Shown here piece by piece: positions 35,927-45,135 of a stretch of 64,000 nucleotides of DNA. Below the pieces are notes generated by a model, which saw only the letters and a program-made list of their open reading frames with translations, made no database searches and was not told the origin of the DNA. The DNA is from Bradyrhizobium sp. B097 (lineage in GTDB: Bacteria > Pseudomonadota > Alphaproteobacteria > Rhizobiales > Xanthobacteraceae), in NCBI RefSeq assembly GCF_038957035.1, contig NZ_CP152412.1:3530501-3594500 (forward strand), read 5' to 3'. Position 1 is the first letter of the stretch; each line of letters begins with the position of its first letter. A program made the translations under genes and the position numbers.

Positions 35927-36685
35927 TCAGGCCAATTGATCGGCGAAGCGGCCGCGGAAGGCGTATGAACCGAAATGCGTGAGCTCGCTTCGAAGGTCCA
36001 GCAAGATTTCGCCGCCGAGGTCGATCCAGCGCCGGCAGAAGGCGTAATCTTCGGACAGATACTCGCCGGTCGTCTTGTCGATCATGCATTCGAACAGCGA
36101 GATGCGATCGAGGTCGGCGCGAACCAGGTCTCCGGTGTTCAAGTCGTTGCTCTTGTGGTTCGCCCGATATTTGAGCTCGGGATGGGCGTCGCACAGCCTG
36201 ACGAGGGCGGATCGCTTCATCATCAGGAAGCCGGTTCCGGCATATCGGACCTTGGCGAAGCCATCGCCGCGAGCCGTGAGCTGGTCGCCCTCCCATGTGA
36301 CGACATAGTCCAGCGAGGATGACGCGAGGTTCTTGCGCTTGGCCTCCGCAGCCCGCTGCACCTTTGCCCAATCGATGTGCTTGAGCGGGTAGGCCGCGGC
36401 CGAAACCTCGGCGTCGCAATCCAGCAGCCGGAACACGGATTCGGGTTCGAACCCGATATCGGCATCGATGAACAGCAGATGGCTGGCGCCGGATACAAGG
36501 AATTGGTGGGCCAGTTCGTTCCTGGCGCGCACGATCAGCGATTCGTTTCCTATCAGGTGGAACTGGATGTCGATGCCCCGGGCAGTGGCCACGGCCTGAA
36601 GCTTCAGGGCGGACAGCACATAGGCCATCTTCAGGTCGCCGCCGAAGCAGGGCGTCGCGACGAAAATGCGGGTTCTTTCGCTCAT
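35927..36685 (-). CDS. Glycosyltransferase-like (GT-A fold) protein
   Basis: The 252-residue protein has a GT-A-like N-terminal half (RIFVATPCFGGDLKMAYVLSA), a DxD-like motif in HLLFIDADIGFEPE and a later SEDYAFCRRWIDLGGEI segment typical of nucleotide-sugar transferases. It has no TM helix or signal. A strong GGGGGG site precedes ATG 36685; a much longer upstream frame is not supported by homology. It stands alone, so the acceptor is unknown. Confidence 0.75.
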   Translation of the reverse strand: MSERTRIFVATPCFGGDLKMAYVLSALKLQAVATARGIDIQFHLIGNESLIVRARNELAHQFLVSGASHLLFIDADIGFEPESVFRLLDCDAEVSAAAYPLKHIDWAKVQRAAEAKRKNLASSSLDYVVTWEGDQLTARGDGFAKVRYAGTGFLMMKRSALVRLCDAHPELKYRANHKSNDLNTGDLVRADLDRISLFECMIDKTTGEYLSEDYAFCRRWIDLGGEILLDLRSELTHFGSYAFRGRFADQLA

Positions 36686-36868
36686 TTTACCCCCCTTTAT
36701 CCCGGCCGGCGCAGGCGCTGGCCGGGCCCGATCGCATCGATCCGGAACCATCGCACCGCGCTTAACCTTAACAAAGGGTTTAAATTGCTGCCGGCAATCG
36801 ATCGGCGTTACCTCGCAGGCTGAACCGTCGCCGATCCAAAAGGCGCCGGAGAGAAGCGGGAAGCGGCA

Positions 36869-37411
36869 ATGTCGAGCAACTGGCGGATCAGCTCCTTCAA
36901 CGGCGCGCTGCTTGCGGCCTATTTCATTCCGGTCTGGACCATCATCGCCTTTAGCATCATGGTGTCGCCGATCCACGGCCTCTATGAGCGGCCGAGCGTA
37001 TCGATCGCGCTCTATGCCAGCGACTATCTGCACCTCGGCAAGATGGCGACGGTGCGGCTGGCATGGCTGCTGGCGCTGGCGCGGATCACGGTGGTGGCGT
37101 TCTTCGCGGTCTTCCTCGCGATGACGGCCTTTTCGCCGTTGCGCAAGACCAGCAGCGGCGCCGACGAGGCGCTGGCGGTGGCGCTTTGCCTCGGCAGCGT
37201 GCTGAGCTTTGCCAGCATGATGATGGCGTCCAAGGTCGGCGAGATCGAAGCGTTGCGCATGCATGCGGCCGAGCTTCTGATGCTGCTCGGCACCGCGATC
37301 GTAATGCTGCTCGAGACCTCGCCGAAGCGAACTGTCGAGTCGTCCGCCATCCAGGCGCCGGCCGCCGAGACCAGCACACCGGCGAGCGAGCTATCCCTTC
37401 AGCAGCCCTAG
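36869..37411 (+). CDS. Unrecognised membrane protein (four TM helices)
   Basis: The 180-residue protein has TM helices at about 12-33, 63-85, 98-120 and 130-150 and a polar Ala/Thr/Ser-rich tail. GGGA lies 8 bases before the ATG. It overlaps the convergent pcaC gene by 21 bases at the 3' ends. No family is recognised and nothing nearby suggests a role. Confidence 0.75.
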   Translation: MSSNWRISSFNGALLAAYFIPVWTIIAFSIMVSPIHGLYERPSVSIALYASDYLHLGKMATVRLAWLLALARITVVAFFAVFLAMTAFSPLRKTSSGADEALAVALCLGSVLSFASMMMASKVGEIEALRMHAAELLMLLGTAIVMLLETSPKRTVESSAIQAPAAETSTPASELSLQQP

Positions 37412-37783
37412 TTCGGCAATGATCGCGCCGGCTTCCTTGACGGCGTGATTGGCCGCGGGCACGCCGCAATAGATCGCCTGCTGCAGCAGGATCTCCTTGA
37501 TGTCCTCGGGCGTGAAGCCGCCTTCGCTGAGCGCGGCGCGGACATGCAGGCGGAACTCGTCCCACTGGCCGAGCGCGACCATGGTGCCGATCACGAGTAC
37601 GCGGCGCGTGCGGTGATCGAAATGCGGCCGGGTCCAGATGTCGCCCCACGCATAGCGCGTGATCAGGTCCTGGAAGTCGGTGTTGAACGCGTTGCGGTTC
37701 TTGATCGACTTGTCGACCCATTCATTGCCCAGCACCTTGCGGCGCTGCGTCATGCCATCGTCGCGGCGCTGATTGTCGTCCAT
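37391..37783 (-). CDS. pcaC: 4-carboxymuconolactone decarboxylase
   Basis: The 130-residue enzyme converts 4-carboxymuconolactone to 3-oxoadipate enol-lactone in the protocatechuate branch of the beta-ketoadipate pathway. It has the CMD-family segments WTRPHFDHRTRRVLVIGTMVAL and EILLQQAIYCGVPAANHA. ATG 37783 gives the usual length. It lies downstream of pcaD with two palindromic repeats in the 227-base gap. Confidence 0.94.
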   Translation of the reverse strand: MDDNQRRDDGMTQRRKVLGNEWVDKSIKNRNAFNTDFQDLITRYAWGDIWTRPHFDHRTRRVLVIGTMVALGQWDEFRLHVRAALSEGGFTPEDIKEILLQQAIYCGVPAANHAVKEAGAIIAELGLLKG

Positions 37784-37802
37784 GGATGTCTCCTCATGAA
37801 AT

Positions 37803-37893
37803 CGTAGCCCGGATGGAGCGCAGCGCAATCCGGGGTTTCAGTGTCCGCCGCAAAGACCTGTCCCGGATTTCGCTTCGCTCCATCCGGGCTACG
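37803..37893. repeat. Intergenic palindromic repeat, family 3, copy 3
   Basis: An inverted repeat with arms CGTAGCCCGGATGGAGCG and its complement at the right end, nearly identical to the 13608-13693 copy. It lies just before pcaC, within the pcaD-pcaC gap. Confidence 0.85.
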
Positions 37894-37903
37894 CAGCTCT
37901 TGG

Positions 37904-38002
37904 GTCATTCCGGGGCGGTCCGCAGGACCGAACCCGGAATCTCGAAGTTGTGGATGCGGATCGGGATTCCGGGTTCGATGCTTCGCATCGCCCCGGAATG
38001 AC
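37904..38002. repeat. Intergenic palindromic repeat, family 4, copy 1
   Basis: Outer arms GTCATTCCGGGGC and GCCCCGGAATGAC are complementary, with an inner pair GGAATCTCG / CGGGATTCC. Copies of the same type are at 43451-43555 and 54142-54223. It is directly adjacent to a family 3 copy. Confidence 0.85.
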
Positions 38003-38010
38003 GATGGTCG

Positions 38011-38793
38011 TTAACGTTGCGTCAGGAAGCCGACCACGGCTTCGGTGAAGGCGTGCGACTGCTCGACATTGGAGATGTGCGCGGCATCGAGCAGTGTCAT
38101 GCTGGCGCCGGGAATGCCGCTGCGGATCATCTCACCCGCCGATACCGGTGTCGCCATGTCCTGCTTTCCCGCGATCACCAGGGTCGGGCTCTTGATCCGG
38201 GGCAACAGCGCGCGCTGGTCGAGCGTCGACAGCGCTTCGCAGCAGGCGAGATAGCCTTCGACGGGAGAGGCCAGCAGCATCGCCTTCATCCGCGCCGCGG
38301 TCTCCGGCTCGCGCTCGCGGAAGTCGGCGGTCAGCCAGCCCGCGATCACGGTGTCGGCGACCGCGGCGATGCCGCCTTGCTTCACCGCCTTGATGCGGTT
38401 CAGCCAGTTGGTCGGATCGGGATAGTAGCAGGCGGTGTTGGCGAGGATGATCTTGCCGAATCTTTCGGGCGCGTTGGCGCCGAGCCATTGCCCGACCATG
38501 CCGCCCATCGACAGGCCGCACCAATGCACCTTCTCGATGTTGAGGTCGTCGAGGATCGCAAGCACGTCGCGGCCGAACCGCTCCATGGAGTAGGGGCCCT
38601 CTGGCACGCCGGATTTGCCGTGGCCTCTGCGATCGTAGCGTATGACGCGGAACATCTGCGTCAGCGCCCGCATCTGCGGCTCCCACATCTGCAAGGTGCA
38701 GCCGAGCGAGTTCGACAGCATCAAGGTCGGCCCGCCGTCGCGGCCGTCCACCTGGACGTTGAGCAGGCATCCGTCGGCGTTGATCATCGGCAT
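38011..38793 (-). CDS. pcaD: 3-oxoadipate enol-lactonase
   Basis: The 260-residue alpha/beta-hydrolase opens 3-oxoadipate enol-lactone. It has the oxyanion-hole region LSNSLGCTLQMWEPQ, a nucleophile elbow GLSMGGMVGQW, a catalytic Asp region (IAGKQDMATP) and a final histidine (DAAHISNVEQ). ATG 38793 starts the conserved part. It sits between pcaB and pcaC in pathway order. Confidence 0.94.
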   Translation of the reverse strand: MPMINADGCLLNVQVDGRDGGPTLMLSNSLGCTLQMWEPQMRALTQMFRVIRYDRRGHGKSGVPEGPYSMERFGRDVLAILDDLNIEKVHWCGLSMGGMVGQWLGANAPERFGKIILANTACYYPDPTNWLNRIKAVKQGGIAAVADTVIAGWLTADFREREPETAARMKAMLLASPVEGYLACCEALSTLDQRALLPRIKSPTLVIAGKQDMATPVSAGEMIRSGIPGASMTLLDAAHISNVEQSHAFTEAVVGFLTQR

Positions 38794-38805
38794 CTTGCAC
38801 TCCTT

Positions 38806-38889
38806 GTCATGCGCGGACTTGATCCGCGCATCCATCGAGAATGAGTCTCTTTTGCGATGATGGATTGTCGGGTCAAGCCCGGCAATGAC
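38806..38889. repeat. Intergenic inverted repeat (GTCATGCGCGGACTTGATCC type)
   Basis: Left arm contains GTCATGCGCGGACTTGATCC and right arm GGGTCAAGCCCGGCAATGAC, partly complementary at the ends. It fills most of the 103-base gap between pcaB and pcaD. Confidence 0.7.
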
Positions 38890-38896
38890 ACCTTCG

Positions 38897-40252
38897 CTAT
38901 TTCTCGTCCAGTGAAGCCAGCAGGCGGTCGATCAGCGCCTGCGAGGCGCCCTGATAGGCCATCGGCTCGAACAGGTCCGCGATGCGCTTGGCATCGAGAT
39001 GCGCGGTGACCTTGGTCTCCGCCGACAGCACGTCGCGCAGATGCTTCTTCTCCGCAACCGCTTTCTTGCTGGCGGCCTCGATCAGATGATGAGCGTCGCT
39101 CTTGCCGATCGTTTCGGCCAGCGCAAAGGTGACGGCTTCCGCCATGATCAACCCATGCGTCGCATCGAGGTTGACGCGCATCCGCGCCGCATCGACCTCG
39201 AGCCCTTCGGCGAGATCGACGACGGCGGCGAGCGCGCCGGACGTCACCAGCATCAGGCCCGGCAAGGTCGGCCATTCCGCGTGCCACGGGCCGGCGCTGC
39301 GCTCATGGTCCTGCACCTGCGCGGCGAAGATCGTGGCAGCGAGGTTCGGCGCCATGGTCGCAGCCCCCAGCGCGCTCGCGGCGGCGACGGGATTGCGCTT
39401 GTGCGGCATGGTCGAGGAGCCGCCGCGGCCGGCGCCCGCGGGCTCGAAGGCTTCGCCGACATCGGTCTGCATCATCAGCGAGACGTCGCGCGCGATCTTG
39501 CCGCAGCTGCCGGCGAGGATCGCGAACACCGAGGCGGCCTCCGCGATGCGGTCGCGGTGGGTGTGCCAGGGCGCATCGGGCAGGGGCAGGTCCAGCTCTT
39601 TCGCAAGGCAGGCTGCGACGGTGAGGCCCTTGTCGCCGAGCGCGGCGAGCGTGCCGGCGGCGCCGCCGAATTGCACGGCCAGCGTCTCGCGGCGCAGGCG
39701 CAGCAAGCGCTTTCGGGAGCGATGCAGGGCGGCGGCATATTCGGCGAGCTTCAGGCCGAACGGCATCGGCAGCGCGTGCTGCAGCCAGGTCCGCGCCACG
39801 ACCGCGGTGTCGCGATGGGCGCGCGCAAGCCCGGCAAAACCCGCGACGGCGCGGTCGAGGTCGGCGAGCAGCGCATCGATGCCGGCGCGCAGCGACAGCA
39901 TGGTCGCGGTGTCGATGACGTCCTGGCTGGTCGCGCCCCAATGCACATGGCGCGCAGCCTCGGCATCCTTTTTGGCGACGTTGGCGGTCAGGGCCTTGAC
40001 CAGCGGGATCGCCAGATTGCCGGATCGCGTCGCGGCATCGGCCAGCGCGGCGAGGTCGAATGATTCGGCTTTGCAGGCCGCGGCGATCGGTCCCGCGCTG
40101 GCTGCAGGAATCACGCCGCAGGCCACTTCGGCGCGGGCCAGCGCGGCCTCGAAATCCAGCATGTTCTGCAGGGTGGCGGCGTCGTCGCACACCGCGCGCA
40201 TCGCGGCGCTCGACAGCATCGGCGCAAGCATGGGGGAGAGGGCTGTGCTCAT
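38897..40252 (-). CDS. pcaB: 3-carboxy-cis,cis-muconate cycloisomerase
   Basis: The 451-residue member of the fumarase/aspartase superfamily has the signature GGSSTMPHKRNPVA and HWGATSQDVIDTATML. It turns 3-carboxymuconate into 4-carboxymuconolactone. ATG 40252 is used; the frame runs further upstream without homology. It leads the pcaB-pcaD-pcaC set. The dioxygenase genes pcaHG are not in the window. Confidence 0.94.
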   Translation of the reverse strand: MSTALSPMLAPMLSSAAMRAVCDDAATLQNMLDFEAALARAEVACGVIPAASAGPIAAACKAESFDLAALADAATRSGNLAIPLVKALTANVAKKDAEAARHVHWGATSQDVIDTATMLSLRAGIDALLADLDRAVAGFAGLARAHRDTAVVARTWLQHALPMPFGLKLAEYAAALHRSRKRLLRLRRETLAVQFGGAAGTLAALGDKGLTVAACLAKELDLPLPDAPWHTHRDRIAEAASVFAILAGSCGKIARDVSLMMQTDVGEAFEPAGAGRGGSSTMPHKRNPVAAASALGAATMAPNLAATIFAAQVQDHERSAGPWHAEWPTLPGLMLVTSGALAAVVDLAEGLEVDAARMRVNLDATHGLIMAEAVTFALAETIGKSDAHHLIEAASKKAVAEKKHLRDVLSAETKVTAHLDAKRIADLFEPMAYQGASQALIDRLLASLDEK

Positions 40253-40462
40253 GGCGCGCGACCTAACCACTGTCGCGCGCTCCTGCCAATGGGCCGCCGC
40301 TGCCGCCAATTTCGGCAGCGCCGATTGCGCGATTTTGTGAACAGCGGACGCGTCTTGCTGCGGTGCGAATATGCATCGCTCATCCTCCGAAGGTGCCCTT
40401 TCCTTTGCGCCCCGGCTGCTTTACTTGGGGGCAAAGGTTCTAGCGATCGAGGAGGTCCCCCC

Positions 40463-40909
40463 ATGGCCATGACGATGACCGGCGAAGTCCAGCTTGCAGC
40501 GCCGCGCCAGGCTGTGTGGGACAAGCTCAACGATCCCGAGGTGCTGAAGGCCTGCATTCCCGGCTGCGAAGAGCTGGAGAAGACCGACGAAGGCGGCTTC
40601 CGCGCCACCGCCAAGATGAAGGTCGGTCCGGTCTCCGCTCGCTTCAAGGGCAAGGTCACCTTGAGCGATCTCGATCCCCCGAACGGCTACAAGATCTCGG
40701 GTGAAGGCGAGGGCGGGGTGGCCGGCTTCGCCAAGGGCGGCGCCACCGTCGGCCTCGCCGACAAGGATGGCGGCACGCTGCTGAGCTACAACGTAGAGGC
40801 GCAGATCGGCGGCAAGCTCGCCCAGCTCGGCCAGCGCCTGATCAATGGCGCCGCCAAGAAGCTGGCGGACGAATTCTTTGCAAATTTCGCCAAGGCGGTA
40901 CAAGGTTAG
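40463..40909 (+). CDS. coxG: CoxG-type SRPBCC protein
   Basis: The 148-residue protein is a CoxG/START-fold protein (MTGEVQLAAPRQAVWDKLND, KACIPGCEELEK, GGATVGLADKDGGTLLSY). In carboxydotrophs CoxG helps anchor carbon monoxide dehydrogenase at the membrane. A GGAGG site precedes ATG 40463. It is divergent from pcaB and 168 bases upstream of coxS. Confidence 0.9.
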   Translation: MAMTMTGEVQLAAPRQAVWDKLNDPEVLKACIPGCEELEKTDEGGFRATAKMKVGPVSARFKGKVTLSDLDPPNGYKISGEGEGGVAGFAKGGATVGLADKDGGTLLSYNVEAQIGGKLAQLGQRLINGAAKKLADEFFANFAKAVQG

Positions 40910-41077
40910 CCCCGCAGGCGGGCCGGCTCATTCAGGCCCCGCCATGCCTTGCCGTTATGTCCTGGGTGGGTGGCTCGAAAGGTTGCCCATCGCGGGGCGC
41001 GCCCATATTATGCCGTCTGGAATGATTTTAAACCGCCTGCTTCGCCGATATGCGGTGGGGCAGATAAGAGAGTGCTG

Positions 41078-41563
41078 ATGGCCAAGATTTCAATGATCGT
41101 GAACGGCAACCCCGTTAACGCGAACGTCGACCCCCGTACCCTTCTGGTCCAGTTTCTGCGCGAAAACCTGCGGCTGACAGGTACCCATGTCGGCTGCGAC
41201 ACTTCGCAGTGCGGCGCCTGTGTCGTGCACCTCGACGGCAAGGCGGTGAAGTCGTGCACGACGCTTGCGGTGATGGCCGACGGTCATGAGGTCAAGACCA
41301 TCGAGGGGCTGGCGGCCGATGGCGCGCCGCTGCATCCGATGCAGGAGGCCTTCCGCGAGCATCACGGCCTGCAATGCGGCTTCTGCACGCCGGGCATGAT
41401 CATGACCGCCGTCGACCTGGTCCATCGCAAGGGCCACGACCTCTCCGACGAGGTGATCCGCGAGGAGCTGGAAGGCAATCTGTGCCGCTGCACCGGCTAC
41501 CAGAACATCGTTGCTTCGATCGCCGCTGGAGCCAAGGCGATGGCCAAGTCGGACCTCGCTTAA
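41078..41563 (+). CDS. coxS: Molybdenum hydroxylase iron-sulfur subunit (CoxS-type)
   Basis: The 161-residue protein carries two [2Fe-2S] clusters: a plant-type site (C40, C45, C48, C60) and a C-terminal site (C100, C103, C136, C138). It passes electrons from the Mo site to FAD in CO dehydrogenase and related enzymes. ATG 41078 is chosen. CoxM follows after 37 bases. The large Mo-binding subunit, usually next to it, is missing here. Confidence 0.93.
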   Translation: MAKISMIVNGNPVNANVDPRTLLVQFLRENLRLTGTHVGCDTSQCGACVVHLDGKAVKSCTTLAVMADGHEVKTIEGLAADGAPLHPMQEAFREHHGLQCGFCTPGMIMTAVDLVHRKGHDLSDEVIREELEGNLCRCTGYQNIVASIAAGAKAMAKSDLA

Positions 41564-41600
41564 CCAGCCATTCGTCGCGATCTGCGATCAGGACATTCCA

Positions 41601-42407
41601 ATGTACGAATTCAAATATCATCGCCCCGGGACCGTGCGGCAGGCCGCCAACTTGCTGGTGAAGAACGAGGACGCCAAGCTGATCGCCGGCGGTCACACGC
41701 TGGTGCCGGTCATGAAGCAGCGGCTCGCGAGCCCGCCGCATCTGGTCGACCTCTCCCATATCGAAGGTCTCGACACGATCGAGATGAAGGGCCGCTCGCT
41801 GGTGATCGGCGCCACCGCCAAGCACGCTGAGGTCGCGAACTCCGCGGTCGTGGGCGAGGCGATCCCGGCGCTGGCCGAGCTTGCCGGCATGATCGGCGAT
41901 CCCGCCGTGCGCCATCGCGGCACCATCGGCGGCTCGCTCGCCAACAACGACCCGACCGCCGACTATCCGGCCGCGGTGCTGGCGCTGGGTGCGACCATCG
42001 TCACCAACAAGCGCCGCCTCAAGGCCGAGGAGTATTTCCAGGGCCTGTTCACGACTGCGCTCGAGGCCGACGAGATCATCACCAAGGTGATGTTCCCGCT
42101 GCCGAAGAAGGCGGCCTATGTGAAGTTTCGCAACCAGGCCTCGCGTTATGCGTTGGTCGGCGTGTTCGTGGCCAAGCGTCCGTCCGACGTGCGTGTCGCG
42201 GTCACCGGTGCGGGCTCCGACGGCGTGTTCCGCGTCACCGCGTTCGAGGAGGCCCTGAAGAAGCGCTTCTCGCACAAGGTGCTCGACGGCATCGCGGTTC
42301 CGGCCGACGGGCTGAACAGCGACCTGCACGGCAGTGCCGAATACCGCGCGCATCTGATCGGCGTTCTGACGCGCAGGGCGGTGGAAGCCGCCAACGCAAA
42401 GGACTAG
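41601..42407 (+). CDS. coxM: Molybdenum hydroxylase FAD subunit (CoxM-type)
   Basis: The 268-residue protein has the FAD-binding motifs [13 protein letters not shown] and [16 protein letters not shown] of the CoxM/CutM family and a C-terminal CO-dehydrogenase flavoprotein domain. It links electron flow to quinones. The stop codon lies inside the first unit of a short triple repeat (42401-42450). Confidence 0.93.
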   Translation: MYEFKYHRPGTVRQAANLLVKNEDAKLIAGGHTLVPVMKQRLASPPHLVDLSHIEGLDTIEMKGRSLVIGATAKHAEVANSAVVGEAIPALAELAGMIGDPAVRHRGTIGGSLANNDPTADYPAAVLALGATIVTNKRRLKAEEYFQGLFTTALEADEIITKVMFPLPKKAAYVKFRNQASRYALVGVFVAKRPSDVRVAVTGAGSDGVFRVTAFEEALKKRFSHKVLDGIAVPADGLNSDLHGSAEYRAHLIGVLTRRAVEAANAKD

Positions 42408-42493
42408 ATCCAAGGGACTAGATCCGAACCGGATCCCAAGGATTAGATCTAACGCGTGACATTGCTAACCCCTGTTCGAAGACTGGCTGTTCC

Positions 42494-43399
42494 ATGAGTG
42501 CATCGGCGTTACCCACTTCCGTCGATGCGCTCGAGGATCTCCTGACGTCGCGCGGCTATCTCGCCGAGCGGTCGCTGGCGACCGTGACCTATCTCGCGCT
42601 GCGGATGGGCCGGCCGCTGTTCCTGGAAGGCGAGGCCGGCGTCGGCAAGACCGAGATCGCAAAGGTCCTGTCGGCGGCGCTCGGGCGCAAGCTGATCCGC
42701 CTGCAATGCTATGAAGGCCTCGACGTCGCCTCCGCCGTCTATGAGTGGAGCAGCGCGGCGCAGATGATCGCGATCCGGCTCGCGGAAGCCTCCGGCGATA
42801 CCGATCGCGACCAGCTCGCCAGCGACATCTTCGCCGAGCGCTTCCTGATCAAGCGGCCGCTGCTGCAGGCGCTCGAGCCCGATGTCGCGGGGCCCCCGGT
42901 GCTGCTGATCGACGAACTCGACCGCGCCGACGAGGCGTTCGAGGCATATCTCTTGGAAATCCTCAGCGACTTCCAGGTCACCATCCCCGAGCTCGGCACC
43001 GTGAAGGCGCCGGCGCCGCCGATCGTCATCATCACCTCGAACCGCACCCGCGAGATCCACGACGCGTTGAAGCGGCGCTGCCTCTATCACTGGGTGGATT
43101 ACCCCACAGCCGACCGCGAGCTTGCGATCGTCAAGTCGCGGGTGCCGAACATTTCAGCAAAACTGTCGCAGCAGGTGGTCCGCTTCGTGCAGGCGCTGCG
43201 CAACCAGGATTTCTACAAGTCGCCGGGCGTCGCCGAGACCATCGACTGGGCCACCGCGCTGTCCGAGCTCGACGCGCGCTCGCTGACGCCGCAGGTGGTC
43301 GGCGACACGCTGGGCGCACTCTTGAAGTACCAGGACGACATCGCGCGGATGCAGGGCGATGCGTTGCAGAAGACATTGAAGGAAGCGACGAGCGACTAG
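42494..43399 (+). CDS. coxD: MoxR-type AAA+ ATPase (CoxD)
   Basis: The 301-residue AAA+ protein has Walker A GEAGVGKT (46-53), Walker B LLIDELDRADE and the sensor segment IIITSNRTREIHDALKRRC. In Oligotropha, CoxD works with CoxE and CoxF to build the copper-sulfur part of the CO dehydrogenase active site. Its place between coxM and coxE fits that role. Confidence 0.92.
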   Translation: MSASALPTSVDALEDLLTSRGYLAERSLATVTYLALRMGRPLFLEGEAGVGKTEIAKVLSAALGRKLIRLQCYEGLDVASAVYEWSSAAQMIAIRLAEASGDTDRDQLASDIFAERFLIKRPLLQALEPDVAGPPVLLIDELDRADEAFEAYLLEILSDFQVTIPELGTVKAPAPPIVIITSNRTREIHDALKRRCLYHWVDYPTADRELAIVKSRVPNISAKLSQQVVRFVQALRNQDFYKSPGVAETIDWATALSELDARSLTPQVVGDTLGALLKYQDDIARMQGDALQKTLKEATSD

Positions 43400-43450
43400 C
43401 TGGGTCGCGCGCGTTACAACAACGTTCAGTCGCGCGCCGCAACAAAGGTT

Positions 43451-43555
43451 CGTCATTCCGGGGCGCGCCACTTGGCGCGAGCCCGGAATCCATTGGGCCG
43501 CATCGGCGTTGAAAAATGGATTCCGGGCCCGCGCTGCGCGCGTCCCGGAATGACG
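43451..43555. repeat. Intergenic palindromic repeat, family 4, copy 2
   Basis: The arms CGTCATTCCGGGGCGCG and CGCGTCCCGGAATGACG are complementary, with a nested pair around GGAATCCATT and AATGGATTCC. It separates coxD from coxE by 178 bases. Confidence 0.85.
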
Positions 43556-43577
43556 GGTTGGAGAGAGTGCGCATCTA

Positions 43578-44780
43578 ATGGCCATCAACCACCTCAATCC
43601 CCCAACCGGCCACATGGCTGACAACGTGGTCGGCTTTGCCCGCGCGCTGCGGGCGGCCGGGCTCCCGGTCGGGCCGGGCTCGGTGATCGATGCGCTCGAC
43701 GCGCTGCAGCTGATCGAGGTCGGCCATCGCTCCGACTTCTACGCCACGCTGGAGGCGATCTTCGTCAAGCGCCATGAGCATGCGCTGATCTTCCGCCAGG
43801 CCTTCGAGCTGTTCTTCCGCGCCGCCGAGGAGTGGAAGAGCATGCTGGATTCCGTCCCGCTGCCCGACCACGCCAAGAAGAAGCCGCCGCCAGCCTCGCG
43901 CCGCGTCCAGGAGGCGATGGCGCAGCCGGCGAAGAGCGAGGAGCGGCCGCAGGCCCAGGAGCAGGAGCTGAAGCTCTCGGTCTCCGACAAAGAGGTGCTG
44001 CAGAAAAAGGATTTTGCGCAGATGACCGCGGCCGAGATCGCCGAGGTGACGCGCGAGATCGCCAGGATGCGGCTGCCGCAGGCTGAGCTCGTGACCCGCC
44101 GCTACCAGCCGGATGCGCGGGGCTTGCGGCTCGACATGCGCCGCACCGTGCGCAACTCGCTGCGCACCGGCGGTGAGATCATCGATATCAGGAAGCTCGG
44201 CCGGATCGAGAAGCCGGCGCCGATCGTGGCGCTGCTCGATATCTCCGGCTCGATGAGCGAGTACACCCGCCTGTTCCTGCACTTCCTCCACGCCATCACC
44301 GACTACCGCAAGCGGGTTTCGGTGTTCCTGTTCGGCACCCGCCTGACCAATGTGACGCGTGCGTTACGGGCGCGTGACCCCGACGAGGCGCTGGCGAGCT
44401 GCACGTCCTCGGTCGAGGACTGGGCCGGCGGGACGCGGATCGCGACCTCGCTGCACACCTTCAACCAGCTCTGGGCCCGCCGGGTGCTGGGGCAGGGCGC
44501 CATCGTCCTCCTTATATCCGATGGACTAGAACGCGAGGCCGATGCCAAACTGGCCTTCGAGATGGACCGATTGCACCGCTCCTGCCGCCGCCTGATCTGG
44601 CTCAACCCGCTGCTGCGCTATTCCGGCTTCGAGGCCAAGGCCCAGGGCATCAAAATGATGCTGCCCCACGTTGACGAATTTCGCCCGGTGCATAACTTGA
44701 CGTCCATCAAGGGCTTGATCGGGGCGCTGTCATCCCCGCCGCCGGCGCACCACCGCAGCCTGATCCGCTCTGTAGCCTAA
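43578..44780 (+). CDS. coxE: VWA-domain protein CoxE
   Basis: The 400-residue protein has a charged N-terminal half and a C-terminal von Willebrand factor A domain with an intact MIDAS (D221-I-S-G-S) in ALLDISGSMSEYTR. This matches CoxE, partner of the MoxR ATPase CoxD in metal-center maturation. Start ATG 43578. It is cytosolic. Confidence 0.92.
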   Translation: MAINHLNPPTGHMADNVVGFARALRAAGLPVGPGSVIDALDALQLIEVGHRSDFYATLEAIFVKRHEHALIFRQAFELFFRAAEEWKSMLDSVPLPDHAKKKPPPASRRVQEAMAQPAKSEERPQAQEQELKLSVSDKEVLQKKDFAQMTAAEIAEVTREIARMRLPQAELVTRRYQPDARGLRLDMRRTVRNSLRTGGEIIDIRKLGRIEKPAPIVALLDISGSMSEYTRLFLHFLHAITDYRKRVSVFLFGTRLTNVTRALRARDPDEALASCTSSVEDWAGGTRIATSLHTFNQLWARRVLGQGAIVLLISDGLEREADAKLAFEMDRLHRSCRRLIWLNPLLRYSGFEAKAQGIKMMLPHVDEFRPVHNLTSIKGLIGALSSPPPAHHRSLIRSVA

Positions 44781-44809
44781 GAAGCCTGACCCGATAGCAG
44801 GAGGCCACC

Positions 44810-45133
44810 ATGCTGAACCGCGACGAAGACATCCTTCAGGCCGCCGAGACCTGGCAGAAACAGGGCCATGGCGTGGCGCTCGCCACCGTGGTCGAGACCT
44901 GGGGCTCGGCGCCGCGCCCGGCCGGCTCGAGCCTCGTCATCAATGACGACGGCACGTTCTTAGGCTCGGTCTCCGGCGGCTGCGTCGAGGGCGCGGTCGT
45001 CACCGAGGCGCTCGACGTGATCGCGAGCGGCCAGCCCAAAATGCTCGAATTTGGCGTCGCCGACGAGACGGCCTGGAACGTCGGCCTGTCCTGCGGCGGC
45101 ACCATCCGCGTGTTCGTCGAGAAGGTCGGTTAG
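44810..45133 (+). CDS. XdhC/CoxF N-domain protein
   Basis: The 107-residue protein is the N-terminal XdhC/CoxI domain (LATVVETWGSAPRPAGSSLV, GSVSGGCVEGAV, VGLSCGGTIRVF). XdhC proteins bind and insert molybdenum cofactor into xanthine-oxidase-type enzymes. Here the domain stands alone, with the Rossmann half encoded by the next gene. GGAGG precedes the ATG. Confidence 0.9.
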   Translation: MLNRDEDILQAAETWQKQGHGVALATVVETWGSAPRPAGSSLVINDDGTFLGSVSGGCVEGAVVTEALDVIASGQPKMLEFGVADETAWNVGLSCGGTIRVFVEKVG

Positions 45134-45135
45134 TC

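Noticed and set aside
35928..37264. Long N-terminal extension of the glycosyltransferase-like frame
   Set aside because: The part above 36685 has no homology, overlaps the gene at 36869 on the other strand, and a strong ribosome site precedes 36685.
40949..41077. Upstream extension of coxS
   Set aside because: The added residues have no similarity to CoxS proteins and the family start fits ATG 41078.
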